Of a DNA stretch of 64,000 nt, positions 33,858 to 43,023 are shown piece after piece (the stretch's first letter is position 1; every line of letters starts with the position of its first letter). The DNA lies in NCBI RefSeq assembly GCF_013300725.1, contig NZ_JAAIMM010000007.1, positions 1 to 64,000 on the forward strand, read 5' to 3'. Both the position numbers and the translations under genes were made by a program. The notes beneath the pieces were generated by a model, which had not been told where the DNA came from, did not search any database, and saw only the letters and a program-made list of their open reading frames with translations. Source of the stretch: Allocoprococcus comes (GTDB lineage Bacteria; Bacillota; Clostridia; Lachnospirales; Lachnospiraceae).

Positions 33858-34001
33858 AAAAAATAATCCCTGGTAGATGCGTCTTTGCACGATGGAAACG
33901 AGACTTAATCAATTGTGGAAGCCATTGCTGACACAATTGATGCTTTCAAAGGCTCGTTGGAATGGTTCGTGCAACTTAGCAGCTACCAGGGATTATTTTT
34001 T
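33858..34001. repeat. 144-bp long hairpin element (structured RNA or MITE-like)
   Basis: Nested perfect stems on one axis: the outer 19-bp arms 33858-33876 and 33983-34001; TTGCACGA/TCGTGCAA (33885-33892, 33967-33974); AACGAG/CTCGTT (33897-33902, 33953-33958); TCAATTGTG/CACAATTGA (33909-33917, 33932-33940). Both ends carry A6/T6, so it can terminate transcription from the convergent flanking genes. It is far larger than a normal terminator. Confidence 0.75.
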
Positions 34002-34015
34002 ATGCCCTCTTGCGA

Positions 34016-35380
34016 CTACCCCTCAAGTTCTTTCAACACCTTCCTGAACTGAAACGTAAACAAAACCGTCGTGAAGGATACCGCCAGGAAGTCTGCAATC
34101 GGTTCAGCCATATAGACTGCACTGGTCTTGTTCCCGGTCAGAATATGCGGCAGCAGATAGATCAGTGGCAGCAACAGGATAAATTTACGTGTAACAGCGA
34201 CAGCAATCGAAGCCTTTGCCTTTCCGAATGATGTAAATGCCATCTGGCATGCGATCTGGATTCCGAAAAGCAGCAGGCAGGCACAGTAAATCCGGAGCGC
34301 TGATTTAGTAAAACCAAGCAGTGCAGAATCTGAAGTAAACATTTTTGCAAACACCTGCGGGAAGAGCATAATAAATGTCCACAGAAGTGTGGAATAACAG
34401 AGGCTTGCTGTTAAAAGAAGTCTGAAAGCTTTTTTAACACGATCTCCGTTTTTTGCACCGTAATTATAGCTCAGGACTGGTTGCGCACCCTGTCCCAGCC
34501 CCTGCAGCGGCAGCATTGCGAACTGCATGACACTGGTAAGAATCGTCATGGCACCAACTGCGATATCTCCTCCGTATTTCAGCAGAGAAGAGTTGAAGCA
34601 TACGGAGATGATACTCTCACTTGCCTGCATGATAAATGTGGCAATCCCGAGAGCGACACAAGGAAGAATAATCTCCGGTTTCAGGATGAGATTCTTTTTC
34701 CGGATGTGCAGGATCGTCTTTTTGCCGCACAGGAAAGAAAGAACCCAGATGCAGGAAACTGCCTGTGACAGAATTGTGGCAAGCGCAGCACCTCTGACTC
34801 CAAGATGGAATGCAAAGATAAACAGCGGATCCAGAACAATGTTCATCACTGCTCCGATCAGAACAGAGAGCATACCTGTTTTGGCAAAGCCCTGTGTGGT
34901 GATAAACATATTCATGCCAAGGGTAAGCTGGACGAAAATAGTGCCGACAGCGTAAATGTTCATATAATTTACAGCGTATTCGATCGTATTTTCACTGGCA
35001 CCGAAGGCAAGAAGAAAAGTACGGTTACCAAATAACAGGATGACTGTCAGGATTATAGAAATCAGAATCTGCAGGAAAAAGCAGTTGCCCAGAATATGTT
35101 CTGCAGTATTAAGGTCATTTTTTCCCATTGCAATCGAAGCACGCGGCGCACCACCGCCTCCAACCAGTGCTGCAAAAGCGGAAATGATCATAATCAGTGG
35201 CATACATACGCCGACTCCGGTAAGGGCAAGTGCACCATCACCAGGAATGTGTCCGATGTAAATACGGTCAATAATGTTGTACAGCATATTGATGAGCTGT
35301 GCGGTGATCGTCGGAATCGCAAGCCGGAACATCAGCTTTCCGACGGGTTCGGTACCCAGAAAATCTTTGTCTTTGTTCAT
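34016..35380 (-). CDS. MATE-family efflux transporter
   Basis: A 454-residue membrane protein with twelve helices in two MatE repeats. The first begins with KLMFRLAIPTITAQLINMLYNIIDRIYIG (about 16-44), the second near residue 240. MATE pumps export drugs or metabolites using Na+ or H+ gradients. It follows the marR gene by two bases, so the pair forms a classical repressor-pump operon. Confidence 0.94.
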   Translation of the reverse strand: MNKDKDFLGTEPVGKLMFRLAIPTITAQLINMLYNIIDRIYIGHIPGDGALALTGVGVCMPLIMIISAFAALVGGGGAPRASIAMGKNDLNTAEHILGNCFFLQILISIILTVILLFGNRTFLLAFGASENTIEYAVNYMNIYAVGTIFVQLTLGMNMFITTQGFAKTGMLSVLIGAVMNIVLDPLFIFAFHLGVRGAALATILSQAVSCIWVLSFLCGKKTILHIRKKNLILKPEIILPCVALGIATFIMQASESIISVCFNSSLLKYGGDIAVGAMTILTSVMQFAMLPLQGLGQGAQPVLSYNYGAKNGDRVKKAFRLLLTASLCYSTLLWTFIMLFPQVFAKMFTSDSALLGFTKSALRIYCACLLLFGIQIACQMAFTSFGKAKASIAVAVTRKFILLLPLIYLLPHILTGNKTSAVYMAEPIADFLAVSFTTVLFTFQFRKVLKELEG

Positions 35381-35382
35381 GT

Positions 35383-35826
35383 CTAATAATCTCCTTTGTG
35401 ATAAATAGTTGCTACGTTGGATGCCAGACGTTCATTCAGTGAGGCGAACATCTGGAATTCTTCTAACGAAAATCCGTCAAACAGATTGTGGTAAAAAGCA
35501 GACTGGAATGTGTCGATTGCTTCGGTAACATTTTCACATGATGGCAGCAGGGAAAGATGCGTTTTCCTGCGGTCTGTCTGGTCTGCTGTTTTTGAAAGGA
35601 ACCCCTTCTGACACAAAAGATCAACTGTCTGGGATACATTCCCTTTTGAAAGCATCCGGAGCTCGGCAATATCACCTGCGGTATCTTTTGTTGGGTTATT
35701 ATGTAAGAAAGCAATGATCTTAGCCTCGATCAGCGAGAGATCATACTGGTGGCATAATTCTTTCAACATCTGTTCATGCATTTTCCCAATTCGCTGCATT
35801 AATTCAAGCAGATATGTAATGTTCAT
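35383..35826 (-). CDS. MarR-family transcriptional regulator
   Basis: A 147-residue winged-helix regulator. The recognition region is DIAELRMLSKGNVSQTVDLLCQKGF (about 54-78) and the wing is TDQTDRRKTHLSLLP. It probably represses its own operon, including the MATE pump directly downstream. A GTTCT-N4-AGAAC palindrome at 35901 is a candidate operator. The start follows GGAGGTGTATAG on the minus strand. Confidence 0.93.
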   Translation of the reverse strand: MNITYLLELMQRIGKMHEQMLKELCHQYDLSLIEAKIIAFLHNNPTKDTAGDIAELRMLSKGNVSQTVDLLCQKGFLSKTADQTDRRKTHLSLLPSCENVTEAIDTFQSAFYHNLFDGFSLEEFQMFASLNERLASNVATIYHKGDY

Positions 35827-35864
35827 CTATACACCTCCGTTTTTACAATAAAAAAGAATGTTCC

Positions 35865-35914
35865 TTTTATTTCATAGAAAGTTCCTGTGAAATAAAAATA
35901 GTTCTAAAAAGAAC
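35865..35914. promoter_or_regulatory. Two palindromes upstream of marR-MATE
   Basis: TTTTATTTCA ... TGAAATAAAA (35865-35874, 35888-35897), with an internal AGAAAGTTCC like the dispersed repeats, is followed by GTTCT-AAAA-AGAAC (35901-35914). The second is the better MarR operator candidate. The first may be a degenerate copy of the dispersed palindrome. Confidence 0.45.
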
Positions 35915-36109
35915 CATTTAGATAATATCTTATATCCATTGAGATAAAATGTCAATAGAACGAAAACATGAAAGTTGTTTGTTAAAATATAAACGGTATA
36001 ATTGTATACGAAAATACATTTTTTTTACTTTAACATATTGACGTGAGGAAAATTTGCTGTTACAATAATAAACAATTTATAGACCATAGTTCAAGGAGGA
36101 CATAAGTAC

Positions 36110-37660
36110 ATGCTTACAGGATTTAAAAACGCAGTAGAAGTTGATTTCACATTGGAAGAAAATAAAAAGAAAATAGAAGAAGCATTCAAACAGGCTCATG
36201 CAGAAGCAGGTGCTGTTTACCCGCTGATCATCGGTGGAAAGAAAGTTGAGACAGAAAAGAAGATCGCTTCTGTATCACCGGCTACAAAGGAAGTACTCGG
36301 ATATGCATGCTCATGCAGCAAAGAACAGGCTGATGAGGCAATCAAGGCATCTTACGAAGCATTCAAAAAATGGAGCCTTACATCTGTAGAAGAAAGAGTA
36401 CGTGTATTAAGAAGACTTGCAGCACTTCTGATCGAGAACCGTTTTATCATGGATGCATGGAACGTCCTTGAAAGTGGAAAGAACTGGGGAGAAGCTGACG
36501 GAGAACTTTGCGAACAGCTTGACTTTATCAATTCTTATGTAATGCATATCCAGAATCTGGAAAAAGGAAAAGAACTGGTTCCTACAGATGAACTTACAAA
36601 ATGCGTTTACATCCCGATTGGTGTAGGTGTGGCTGTTTCTCCATGGAACTTCCCACTCTCACTGTTTGGTGGAATGATCGTATCTGCAGTTGTTACAGGT
36701 AACACGATCTGCTGTAAACCATCTTCAGACGCTCCGATCGTTGCATACAAATTCGTAGAACTCTGCCAGAAAGCTGGTATTCCGGCTGATGTAGTAAGTT
36801 ACATTCCTGGATCAGGATCAGAGATTGGTGACTTCATCGTAGAACATCCGCTTACAAGATTTGTAAACTTCACAGGATCAAAAGCAGTTGGATGCAGAAT
36901 CAATGAACATGCAGCCAAGATCGCTGACGGACAGAGATGGATCAAACGTGTTGTAGCTGAGATGGGTGGAAAGAATGCAATTATCGTAGATTCAACAGCA
37001 GACATCAAGAAAGCAGCAAACGGAGTTGCAAGCTCTGCATTTACATTCCAGGGACAGAAATGCTCTGCATGCTCAAGAGCAATTGTTCTGGCAGATGTAT
37101 ATGATGAGTTTGTAGATGAAGTTGTAAAATGCGCAGCAGAACTGAAGGCAAACCAGGGATCAGGCGAAAGCAATGCAGCGATGGGACCGGTTATCAACCA
37201 GGGCGCTTATAACAGTATTACAAATTATATCGAGATCGGACGTAAAGAAGGAAATGTTGTATTCGGTGGTACATACAGTGACGCAGAAGGATATTATATC
37301 GATCCTACTGTAATCCGCGATATCAAGAGAGATGCAAGAATCGCCAATGAAGAAATCTTTGGACCAGTCCTTGCTGTTATCAAAGTAGATTCTTTTGATG
37401 AAGCACTTGATGTAGCAAACCAGACAGAATATGGTCTTACAGGATCTGTATACAGTGAGACACGTGAAAATATCCAGAGAGCAAAAGTAGAATTCCAGGT
37501 AGGTAACTTATACTTTAACAGAAAATCTACAGCAGCAGTTGTACTTCAGCATCCATTTGGTGGATTTAATATGTCCGGAACAGATGCGAAGACTGGTACA
37601 GCAGATTATCTGACAAACTTCATGAACCTTAAATCAATCACAGAAGATCTGAATTCATAG
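36110..37660 (+). CDS. rocA: L-glutamate gamma-semialdehyde (P5C) dehydrogenase
   Basis: A 516-residue aldehyde dehydrogenase oxidising glutamate-5-semialdehyde/P5C to glutamate with NAD. The catalytic Cys is in GQKCSACSR (near residue 314), the general base Glu in AEMGGKNA (near 283), and the cofactor loop is FTGSKAVG. The RocA/PruA hallmarks include VSPWNFPLSLFGGM near 177 and the C-terminal HPFGGFNMSGTDAKTG. No proline dehydrogenase is adjacent, so it may use ornithine- or arginine-derived P5C, or another aldehyde. The start follows AAGGAGGACATAAGTAC. A terminator follows. Confidence 0.88.
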   Translation: MLTGFKNAVEVDFTLEENKKKIEEAFKQAHAEAGAVYPLIIGGKKVETEKKIASVSPATKEVLGYACSCSKEQADEAIKASYEAFKKWSLTSVEERVRVLRRLAALLIENRFIMDAWNVLESGKNWGEADGELCEQLDFINSYVMHIQNLEKGKELVPTDELTKCVYIPIGVGVAVSPWNFPLSLFGGMIVSAVVTGNTICCKPSSDAPIVAYKFVELCQKAGIPADVVSYIPGSGSEIGDFIVEHPLTRFVNFTGSKAVGCRINEHAAKIADGQRWIKRVVAEMGGKNAIIVDSTADIKKAANGVASSAFTFQGQKCSACSRAIVLADVYDEFVDEVVKCAAELKANQGSGESNAAMGPVINQGAYNSITNYIEIGRKEGNVVFGGTYSDAEGYYIDPTVIRDIKRDARIANEEIFGPVLAVIKVDSFDEALDVANQTEYGLTGSVYSETRENIQRAKVEFQVGNLYFNRKSTAAVVLQHPFGGFNMSGTDAKTGTADYLTNFMNLKSITEDLNS

Positions 37661-37735
37661 GAAGAGCCGGACTTAGAAAAAGGGCAGAGAATCAGAGTGT
37701 GTATAAAAGCGAAGTATTGGCCTGGCAGATTATAG

Positions 37736-37779
37736 AAAAACCGGTGGCTTGTGTAAAAAGACATGAGCCACCGGTTTTT
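37736..37779. terminator. Bidirectional terminator
   Basis: AAAAACCGGTGGCT (37736-37749) pairs with AGCCACCGGTTTTT (37766-37779). It lies between rocA on + and yitT on -. Confidence 0.88.
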
Positions 37780-37866
37780 ATTATCAGGAATTCTATTTTT
37801 TGAAGCAAAGTGTCCAACAAGTGATACTGGTGAGTTGCTTAGCTGTCTGGAAATGCTGACTGCTAT

Positions 37867-38730
37867 TTACTCATCTTTAAATCCTTCACCCACTACATCA
37901 TTCGATTCCATGATTACAAGGAAGGATTTTGGATCAATCGTTTTGATCAGTTTGCGTATTCCGTACATCTGCTTATTGTTGCAGGCGCACATTACGATGT
38001 GCTTATCATCTTTGGAATAGCTTCCCATACCATTTAAAATTGTAGAGCCGCGTCCGAGAACCTCATCGATCTTGAAGCAGATTTCAGTGCTGTGCTCAGG
38101 ATCGGTTACGATTAGGGCAAGCTTTCCTTCATCAATTCCGTACATAACTTTATCCATAACAAGAGAGAGCAGATAGCTGACGATCAGACCGTAGATCAGG
38201 CTGTCCACGTCATGGGATACAATTACGGTTCCAAGGATCACAATTACTGCATCCAGTGCAAATGCAATATTTCCAAGGGAAAGGTGTGGGTTCAGTGCTT
38301 TGATCGACATCATGATAAAGTCAGAGCCTCCGGTTGAAGAATCCCGCATATAGATCATTGCATAACCAAGTCCGGAAAGGACACCGCAGCAGATGGCAGA
38401 AAGAAGTCTGTCACCCTGATAAACCGGGAATAGCGGTGCGATCACGTCTATGATTATGGAAGTAATGATGATTGTCCGGACTGAATTCAGGAAAAATCTG
38501 CGGCCAAGAAGCCGGAAACAACAGATGGCGATCGGGATGTTAAGGATCAGGGCAACAGTACCGATTGGCAGTCCGAACAACTGGTAAAAGATCAGGGCGA
38601 TTCCGTTTACCCCTGCCATCGGAAACTTTGCGGCGGCAGCAAAATTATAGACACCGACAGCGATCAGGATTCCTCCGATAATATCAGTTGCGATATCTTT
38701 TGTAAGTTCCAAAACTTTGTTCTGATTCAT
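37867..38730 (-). CDS. YitT-family membrane protein
   Basis: A 287-residue protein with five to six N-terminal helices (YitT membrane domain, starting with GGILIAVGVYNFAAAAKFP near residue 15) and a cytoplasmic C-terminal DUF2179 domain (about 205-285). Its function is unknown in the family; transport is supposed. The start follows ATCAAGGAGGATACTATC on the minus strand; an upstream extension of 35 codons is rejected. Monocistronic. Confidence 0.9.
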   Translation of the reverse strand: MNQNKVLELTKDIATDIIGGILIAVGVYNFAAAAKFPMAGVNGIALIFYQLFGLPIGTVALILNIPIAICCFRLLGRRFFLNSVRTIIITSIIIDVIAPLFPVYQGDRLLSAICCGVLSGLGYAMIYMRDSSTGGSDFIMMSIKALNPHLSLGNIAFALDAVIVILGTVIVSHDVDSLIYGLIVSYLLSLVMDKVMYGIDEGKLALIVTDPEHSTEICFKIDEVLGRGSTILNGMGSYSKDDKHIVMCACNNKQMYGIRKLIKTIDPKSFLVIMESNDVVGEGFKDE

Positions 38731-38972
38731 GATAGTATCCTCCTTGATGTTGATGAAATGTGATTTATAAAAAGCAAAGGCTTGCCAGAAAGACCAAAAA
38801 AAACATCTGCTAATTATATCTGGATATAATCGCAAATGCTCTTCATTTCTTTAGTATACGCGCCATAGGATAAGGATGTCAACGGTTGTTTGGGTTGTAT
38901 CCGTAAAATAAATTTGTTATGATAATGAACAGGAAAAGTTGCAAATTACAGTGATAAAGTGAGGGACAGATT

Positions 38973-39908
38973 ATGAAAATAGTTTTTTTGGATGTAAAAA
39001 CAATTGGAGAAGATATTGATCTTTCTGGATTTGACAGGCTTGGTGAAGTCGTAAAATACGATTTTTCTACATCAGAAGAAGTACCGGAAAGAGTTCAGGA
39101 TGCAGATGTGATCATTTTGAATAAAGTACAGGTCAATGAGCAGACGATTGGAAAAGCAGAGAAGTTAAAGCTGGTATGTGTGACGGCAACGGGGACCAAC
39201 AATCTGGATAAAGAATATCTGGAAAAAAGAGGAGTTGCATGGAGAAATGTAGCCGGCTATTCGACAGAAACGGTGGCACAGCACACTTTTGCAATGCTTC
39301 TCTATCTGCTGGAAAAGATGCGTTATTACGATGATTATGTGAAAGAAGAGCGGTACATTAATGATACAATATTTACGCATTTTGCAGAGCATTTCACGGA
39401 GATCAGTGGCAAAACGTGGGGAATCATAGGTCTGGGAACAATTGGCCGGAGAGTTGCGGATATCGCAAAAGCATTCGGAGCACAGATTATTTATTACTCT
39501 GCATCAGGGCGTCCGGCGCAGGGAGGTTACGAACAGGTAGATCTGGATACGTTGCTTGCGAAATCTGACATCATATCCGTTCATGCACCGTTAAATGAGC
39601 ATACAGAGGGCTTAATGGATAAAGCAGCTTTTTCAAAAATGAAAAAAACCTGTATTTTCCTGAATCTCGGACGTGGTCCGATCGTAGTCGAGCAGGATCT
39701 GTATGAGGCACTGGAAAATGACGAGATAGCTGCAGCCGGACTTGACGTACTTTGCCAGGAGCCGATGAGTGAGACGAATCCGCTGCGAAAAATAAAAGAC
39801 AGCAAAAAACTGCTGATTACACCACATGTAGCATGGGCGAGTGTAGAAGCAAGGACAAAGCTGATGGGGATTATACTTGGACAGATAAAAGAATATTTTC
39901 AAATTTAA
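38973..39908 (+). CDS. D-isomer-specific 2-hydroxyacid dehydrogenase
   Basis: A 311-residue NAD-dependent dehydrogenase reducing a 2-keto acid. The Rossmann motif GLGTIGRRVADIAKAFG is near residue 152. The catalytic Arg, Glu and His are represented by NLGRGPIVVEQDL (near 230), the CQEPM block and TPHVAWAS (near 284). It could be a hydroxypyruvate/glycerate, lactate or phosphoglycerate-type enzyme; the substrate is not resolved. The C-terminal ACT domain of SerA is absent. A terminator follows. Confidence 0.9.
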   Translation: MKIVFLDVKTIGEDIDLSGFDRLGEVVKYDFSTSEEVPERVQDADVIILNKVQVNEQTIGKAEKLKLVCVTATGTNNLDKEYLEKRGVAWRNVAGYSTETVAQHTFAMLLYLLEKMRYYDDYVKEERYINDTIFTHFAEHFTEISGKTWGIIGLGTIGRRVADIAKAFGAQIIYYSASGRPAQGGYEQVDLDTLLAKSDIISVHAPLNEHTEGLMDKAAFSKMKKTCIFLNLGRGPIVVEQDLYEALENDEIAAAGLDVLCQEPMSETNPLRKIKDSKKLLITPHVAWASVEARTKLMGIILGQIKEYFQI

Positions 39909-39910
39909 GA

Positions 39911-39960
39911 AACCGGAGTTGTCGCATGGATTTTAGTGATATGCGGCAACTCCGGTTTTG
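39911..39960. terminator. Terminator of the 2-hydroxyacid dehydrogenase gene
   Basis: AACCGGAGTTGTCGCAT (39911-39927) pairs with ATGCGGCAACTCCGGTT, followed by TT; one G-U pair. It could also serve the convergent pepT. Confidence 0.85.
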
Positions 39961-40023
39961 CTTAAAATATTTGTTTACTTGTAAAGAGTCACAAACTGTC
40001 CAATCTGTCCGTCAGACAACCTT

Positions 40024-41244
40024 TTACATCTCCGCGTATAATTTCACAAGCTCAACCACAATATCCACAGCCTTGTCCATTCCCTCCGCCGTGATGTGTT
40101 CATATGGTCCATGGAATGCATGTCCCCCTGTTCCAAGGTTCGGGCAAGGAAGTCCCATAAAGCTGAGCTGGCATCCGTCTGTTCCGCCACGGATCGGAAG
40201 CACAAGCGGTGCAACACCCGCATTTTCACAGGCTTTCTTTGCATTCTCAATCAGATGCATGCATCCGGCAATAATCTCAGCCATATTCTGGTACTGGTCA
40301 GTAATCGTAAGTTTCACAGTGCCTTCTCCCCATTTTTCATTGAGGTTCTTCTCAATATGACGAAGAGTTTCCTTTCTGGCTTCAAACAGATTCTTGTCGT
40401 GATCCCTTACAATGTAATGAAGCTCTGCTTTTGCCACATCTCCACTCATACCGGTCAGATGGTAGAATCCTTCATAATCCTCCGTTTCACGCGGGATTTC
40501 AAGCCCTGGGAGCATATTATTAATTTCAGCAGCAACCAGGCACGCATTGATCATCGTATCCTTGCCGGAACCCGGATGCACAGCAAATCCTGTAATTTCA
40601 AAATCTGCCTTGCATGCATTGAAGTTTTCATACTGAATTTCGCCTTCGGTATCGCCATCCAGAGTGTAGGCAAACTGTGCATCAAATTTTTCCACATTAA
40701 AATGATCAGTTCCACCACCGACTTCTTCATCTGGTGTAAAAGCGATTGAGATCGGTCCGTGCGGAATATTTTCTTTGATCAGTGCTTCAGCCATGGTCAT
40801 GATCTCGGCAACTCCGGCTTTATCATCGGCACCAAGAACGGTTGTACCGTCTGTTGTGATCAGGGTGCGTCCGGCAAGAGATGGAAGATGCGGAAAATCT
40901 TTTACGGTAAGGGTACGTCCACTTGTGCCAAGCGACAGATCACCGCCATCGTAATTCTTGTGTACGACCGGGATGATGTCATGGTCACAGTAATCGGAAA
41001 CGGTATCCATGTGTGCGATAAATCCGATAGATGGCTTATTCTCATATCCCGGTGTGGCAGGAATCTTTCCGTATACATAGCAGAATTCATCCAGACTTAC
41101 GTCAGAAATTCCGAGGGCAGTCATCTCATCTGCCAGAATACGTGCCAGGTCGAATTGACACTGGGAAGAAGGAGAAGTCGTACTGTGTTCATCACTTGGG
41201 GTACGGACTACTACATAATTTAAAAGTCGTTCATATGCTCTCAT
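40024..41244 (-). CDS. pepT: Peptidase T (tripeptide aminopeptidase)
   Basis: A 406-residue cytoplasmic zinc metallopeptidase that removes N-terminal residues from tripeptides. M20-family zinc ligands: GFIAHMDTVSD (His and Asp, near residue 75), LGADDKAGVAE (near 136), TPDEEVGGGTDHF (Glu pair, near 170), TLDGDTEGE (near 193) and GTGGHAFHGPYEH near 376. The start at MRAYERLL follows AGAGGTTTGATT; a start eight codons further upstream is weaker. Monocistronic. Confidence 0.94.
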   Translation of the reverse strand: MRAYERLLNYVVVRTPSDEHSTTSPSSQCQFDLARILADEMTALGISDVSLDEFCYVYGKIPATPGYENKPSIGFIAHMDTVSDYCDHDIIPVVHKNYDGGDLSLGTSGRTLTVKDFPHLPSLAGRTLITTDGTTVLGADDKAGVAEIMTMAEALIKENIPHGPISIAFTPDEEVGGGTDHFNVEKFDAQFAYTLDGDTEGEIQYENFNACKADFEITGFAVHPGSGKDTMINACLVAAEINNMLPGLEIPRETEDYEGFYHLTGMSGDVAKAELHYIVRDHDKNLFEARKETLRHIEKNLNEKWGEGTVKLTITDQYQNMAEIIAGCMHLIENAKKACENAGVAPLVLPIRGGTDGCQLSFMGLPCPNLGTGGHAFHGPYEHITAEGMDKAVDIVVELVKLYAEM

Positions 41245-41333
41245 AATCAAACCTCTTTTCATTAACATTTCTTATCCGAGTATAACATTTTGCAGGTGAA
41301 TATGCAATTTTAAAAATAGATTATTCAACCTGT

Positions 41334-41416
41334 TACGTCCTTGAAAATGTATGTACAATATGAAAATACGTCCTTAAAAATGTATTATCCATACAAAAAT
41401 ACGTCCTTAAAAATGT
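41334..41416. repeat. Three direct iterons with exact 33-bp period
   Basis: TACGTCCTTGAAAATGT at 41334 and TACGTCCTTAAAAATGT at 41367 and 41400. The three 17-bp motifs are spaced by exactly 33 bases, about three DNA turns. They lie 89 bases upstream of the AAA ATPase start, with a TATAAT-like box at 41459. Probably a multi-site operator. Confidence 0.75.
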
Positions 41417-41504
41417 TGAACCACACATTTTTTAGTGATAAAATAAAAATAAACAGGATATAATGTTTATAGAATCATAGATCATAAAGCAAGGAGGATG
41501 CCAG

Positions 41505-42812
41505 ATGAAGCGCTTTGCATTAGAAAAATTAAAAGAGTGGAAGAAAAAAGCAAACAGGAAACCTTTGATTATCCGTGGAGCCAGACAGGTAGGAAAAACA
41601 TGGCTAATGAAAGAATTTGGAAGGACATGTTTTGAAAAAGTTGCCTATGTAAACTTTGACAGTAACACAAGAATGCAGCAGGTATTTGATGGTGAAATTA
41701 ATATAGAAAGAATCATACTGGCAATCAGTGCAGAAACAGGAATTTCCATTGATGTGAAAGACACATTGCTGATATTTGATGAAGTACAGGAAGTCCCGAA
41801 AGCATTGTCTTCTCTGAAATATTTTTGTGAAAATGCTCCTGAATATGCAATTGTGGCAGCAGGTTCTTTTTTTGGTGTGGCATTGCATAAAGGAACTTCT
41901 TTTCCGGTTGGAAAGGTAGATTTTATGGATCTTTATCCATTGACATTTCAGGAATTTTTGTGCGCATTAGGAGAGGAACGCTTCGTAAATATTCTTCAGG
42001 GAACGGATACTGATATGGTGACAACATTCAAATCTAAATATATAGACCGGTTACGCGAATATTATTATGTAGGTGGCATGCCGGAAGTAGTACAGACGTA
42101 TGTAGAAACGAAGGATTTTAATCAGGTCAGAGAGATACAGAAGAACCTGTTGAATTATTATCAACAGGATTTTTCAAAACACGCCGAGACTTCATTGGTT
42201 CCAAGACTGAATCTTGTATGGAATTCGATTCCGATGCAGCTGGCGAAGGAAAATAAAAAATATATCTATGGACAGGTGAGAAAAGGATCAAGGGCAAAAG
42301 ATTTTGAGCTGGCAATACAATGGCTTTTAGACTGTGGATTGATTCATAAGGTACAAAGAGCAGGGAAAGCTGCGCTGCCACTGAAGGCATATCTGGATTT
42401 GGATGTGTTCAAAATATATCTTCTGGATGTGGGGCTTTTGATGGCGATGACGGATATGGATGCGCAGGTAATTATCGATGGAAACCGTATATTTACAGAG
42501 TTTAAAGGTGCGTTAACGGAGCAGTATGTTTTACAGCAGCTGATCGCACTGGATCATATAGAACCGTATTACTATTCGACTGCAAATTCCAGTGGTGAAA
42601 TTGATTTCTTATTACAGGGAAGAACTTCGATTATTCCGTTGGAAGTGAAAGCGGAGGAAAATTTGAGGGCAAAAAGCCTGAAAGCTTTCTGTGAAAAATA
42701 TAAGCCTAAATATGCGGTAAGAATGTCTATGTCAGATTACCGGAAACAGGAATGGATGACAAATATTCCTTTGTATAATATCGACAGGATCAAAGAATAT
42801 CTGGAACAGTAA
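41505..42812 (+). CDS. AAA ATPase with DUF4143 domain
   Basis: A 435-residue protein. The N-terminal AAA_14 ATPase has Walker A GARQVGKTW (about 24-32) and Walker B LLIFDEVQEV (about 87-96). The C-terminal DUF4143 domain (about 205-400) ends in a GEIDFLLQ ... IPLEVKA pattern (about 364-386) like PD-(D/E)XK nucleases. The family is widespread and poorly understood. A standalone gene behind three 33-bp iterons, it is likely tightly regulated. A defence or selfish role is conceivable but not shown. Confidence 0.9.
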   Translation: MKRFALEKLKEWKKKANRKPLIIRGARQVGKTWLMKEFGRTCFEKVAYVNFDSNTRMQQVFDGEINIERIILAISAETGISIDVKDTLLIFDEVQEVPKALSSLKYFCENAPEYAIVAAGSFFGVALHKGTSFPVGKVDFMDLYPLTFQEFLCALGEERFVNILQGTDTDMVTTFKSKYIDRLREYYYVGGMPEVVQTYVETKDFNQVREIQKNLLNYYQQDFSKHAETSLVPRLNLVWNSIPMQLAKENKKYIYGQVRKGSRAKDFELAIQWLLDCGLIHKVQRAGKAALPLKAYLDLDVFKIYLLDVGLLMAMTDMDAQVIIDGNRIFTEFKGALTEQYVLQQLIALDHIEPYYYSTANSSGEIDFLLQGRTSIIPLEVKAEENLRAKSLKAFCEKYKPKYAVRMSMSDYRKQEWMTNIPLYNIDRIKEYLEQ

Positions 42813-42955
42813 AAAGCTGAAAATATGAAAAATTATGGAAATCTATAAGGGTTGAAAAATAAAAAAATTGCACAAAACAAATAAAAAAGTTTGAAAAACA
42901 GCAAAAATATGGGCCAAAAAAGATGTGATTTTGGTTAATCTTGATAATCCATGAG

Positions 42956-42964
42956 TGTTATAAT
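42956..42964 (+). promoter_or_regulatory. Extended -10 promoter of the L25/Ctc gene
   Basis: TG-T-TATAAT at 42956-42964, 60 bases upstream of the start. No good -35 at 17 bp, as is common with extended -10 promoters. Confidence 0.45.
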
Positions 42965-43023
42965 ACAGCTGTAACAAGGAAATAGGTACTTTACCAGAAG
43001 TCAGTGATTGGAGGAAAAGATAA

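Noticed and set aside
41505-42812. DUF4143 ATPase as part of a defence island
   Set aside because: The neighbours are housekeeping genes (pepT, rplY) and no other defence-type genes are present; the iterons are notable but do not show defence.
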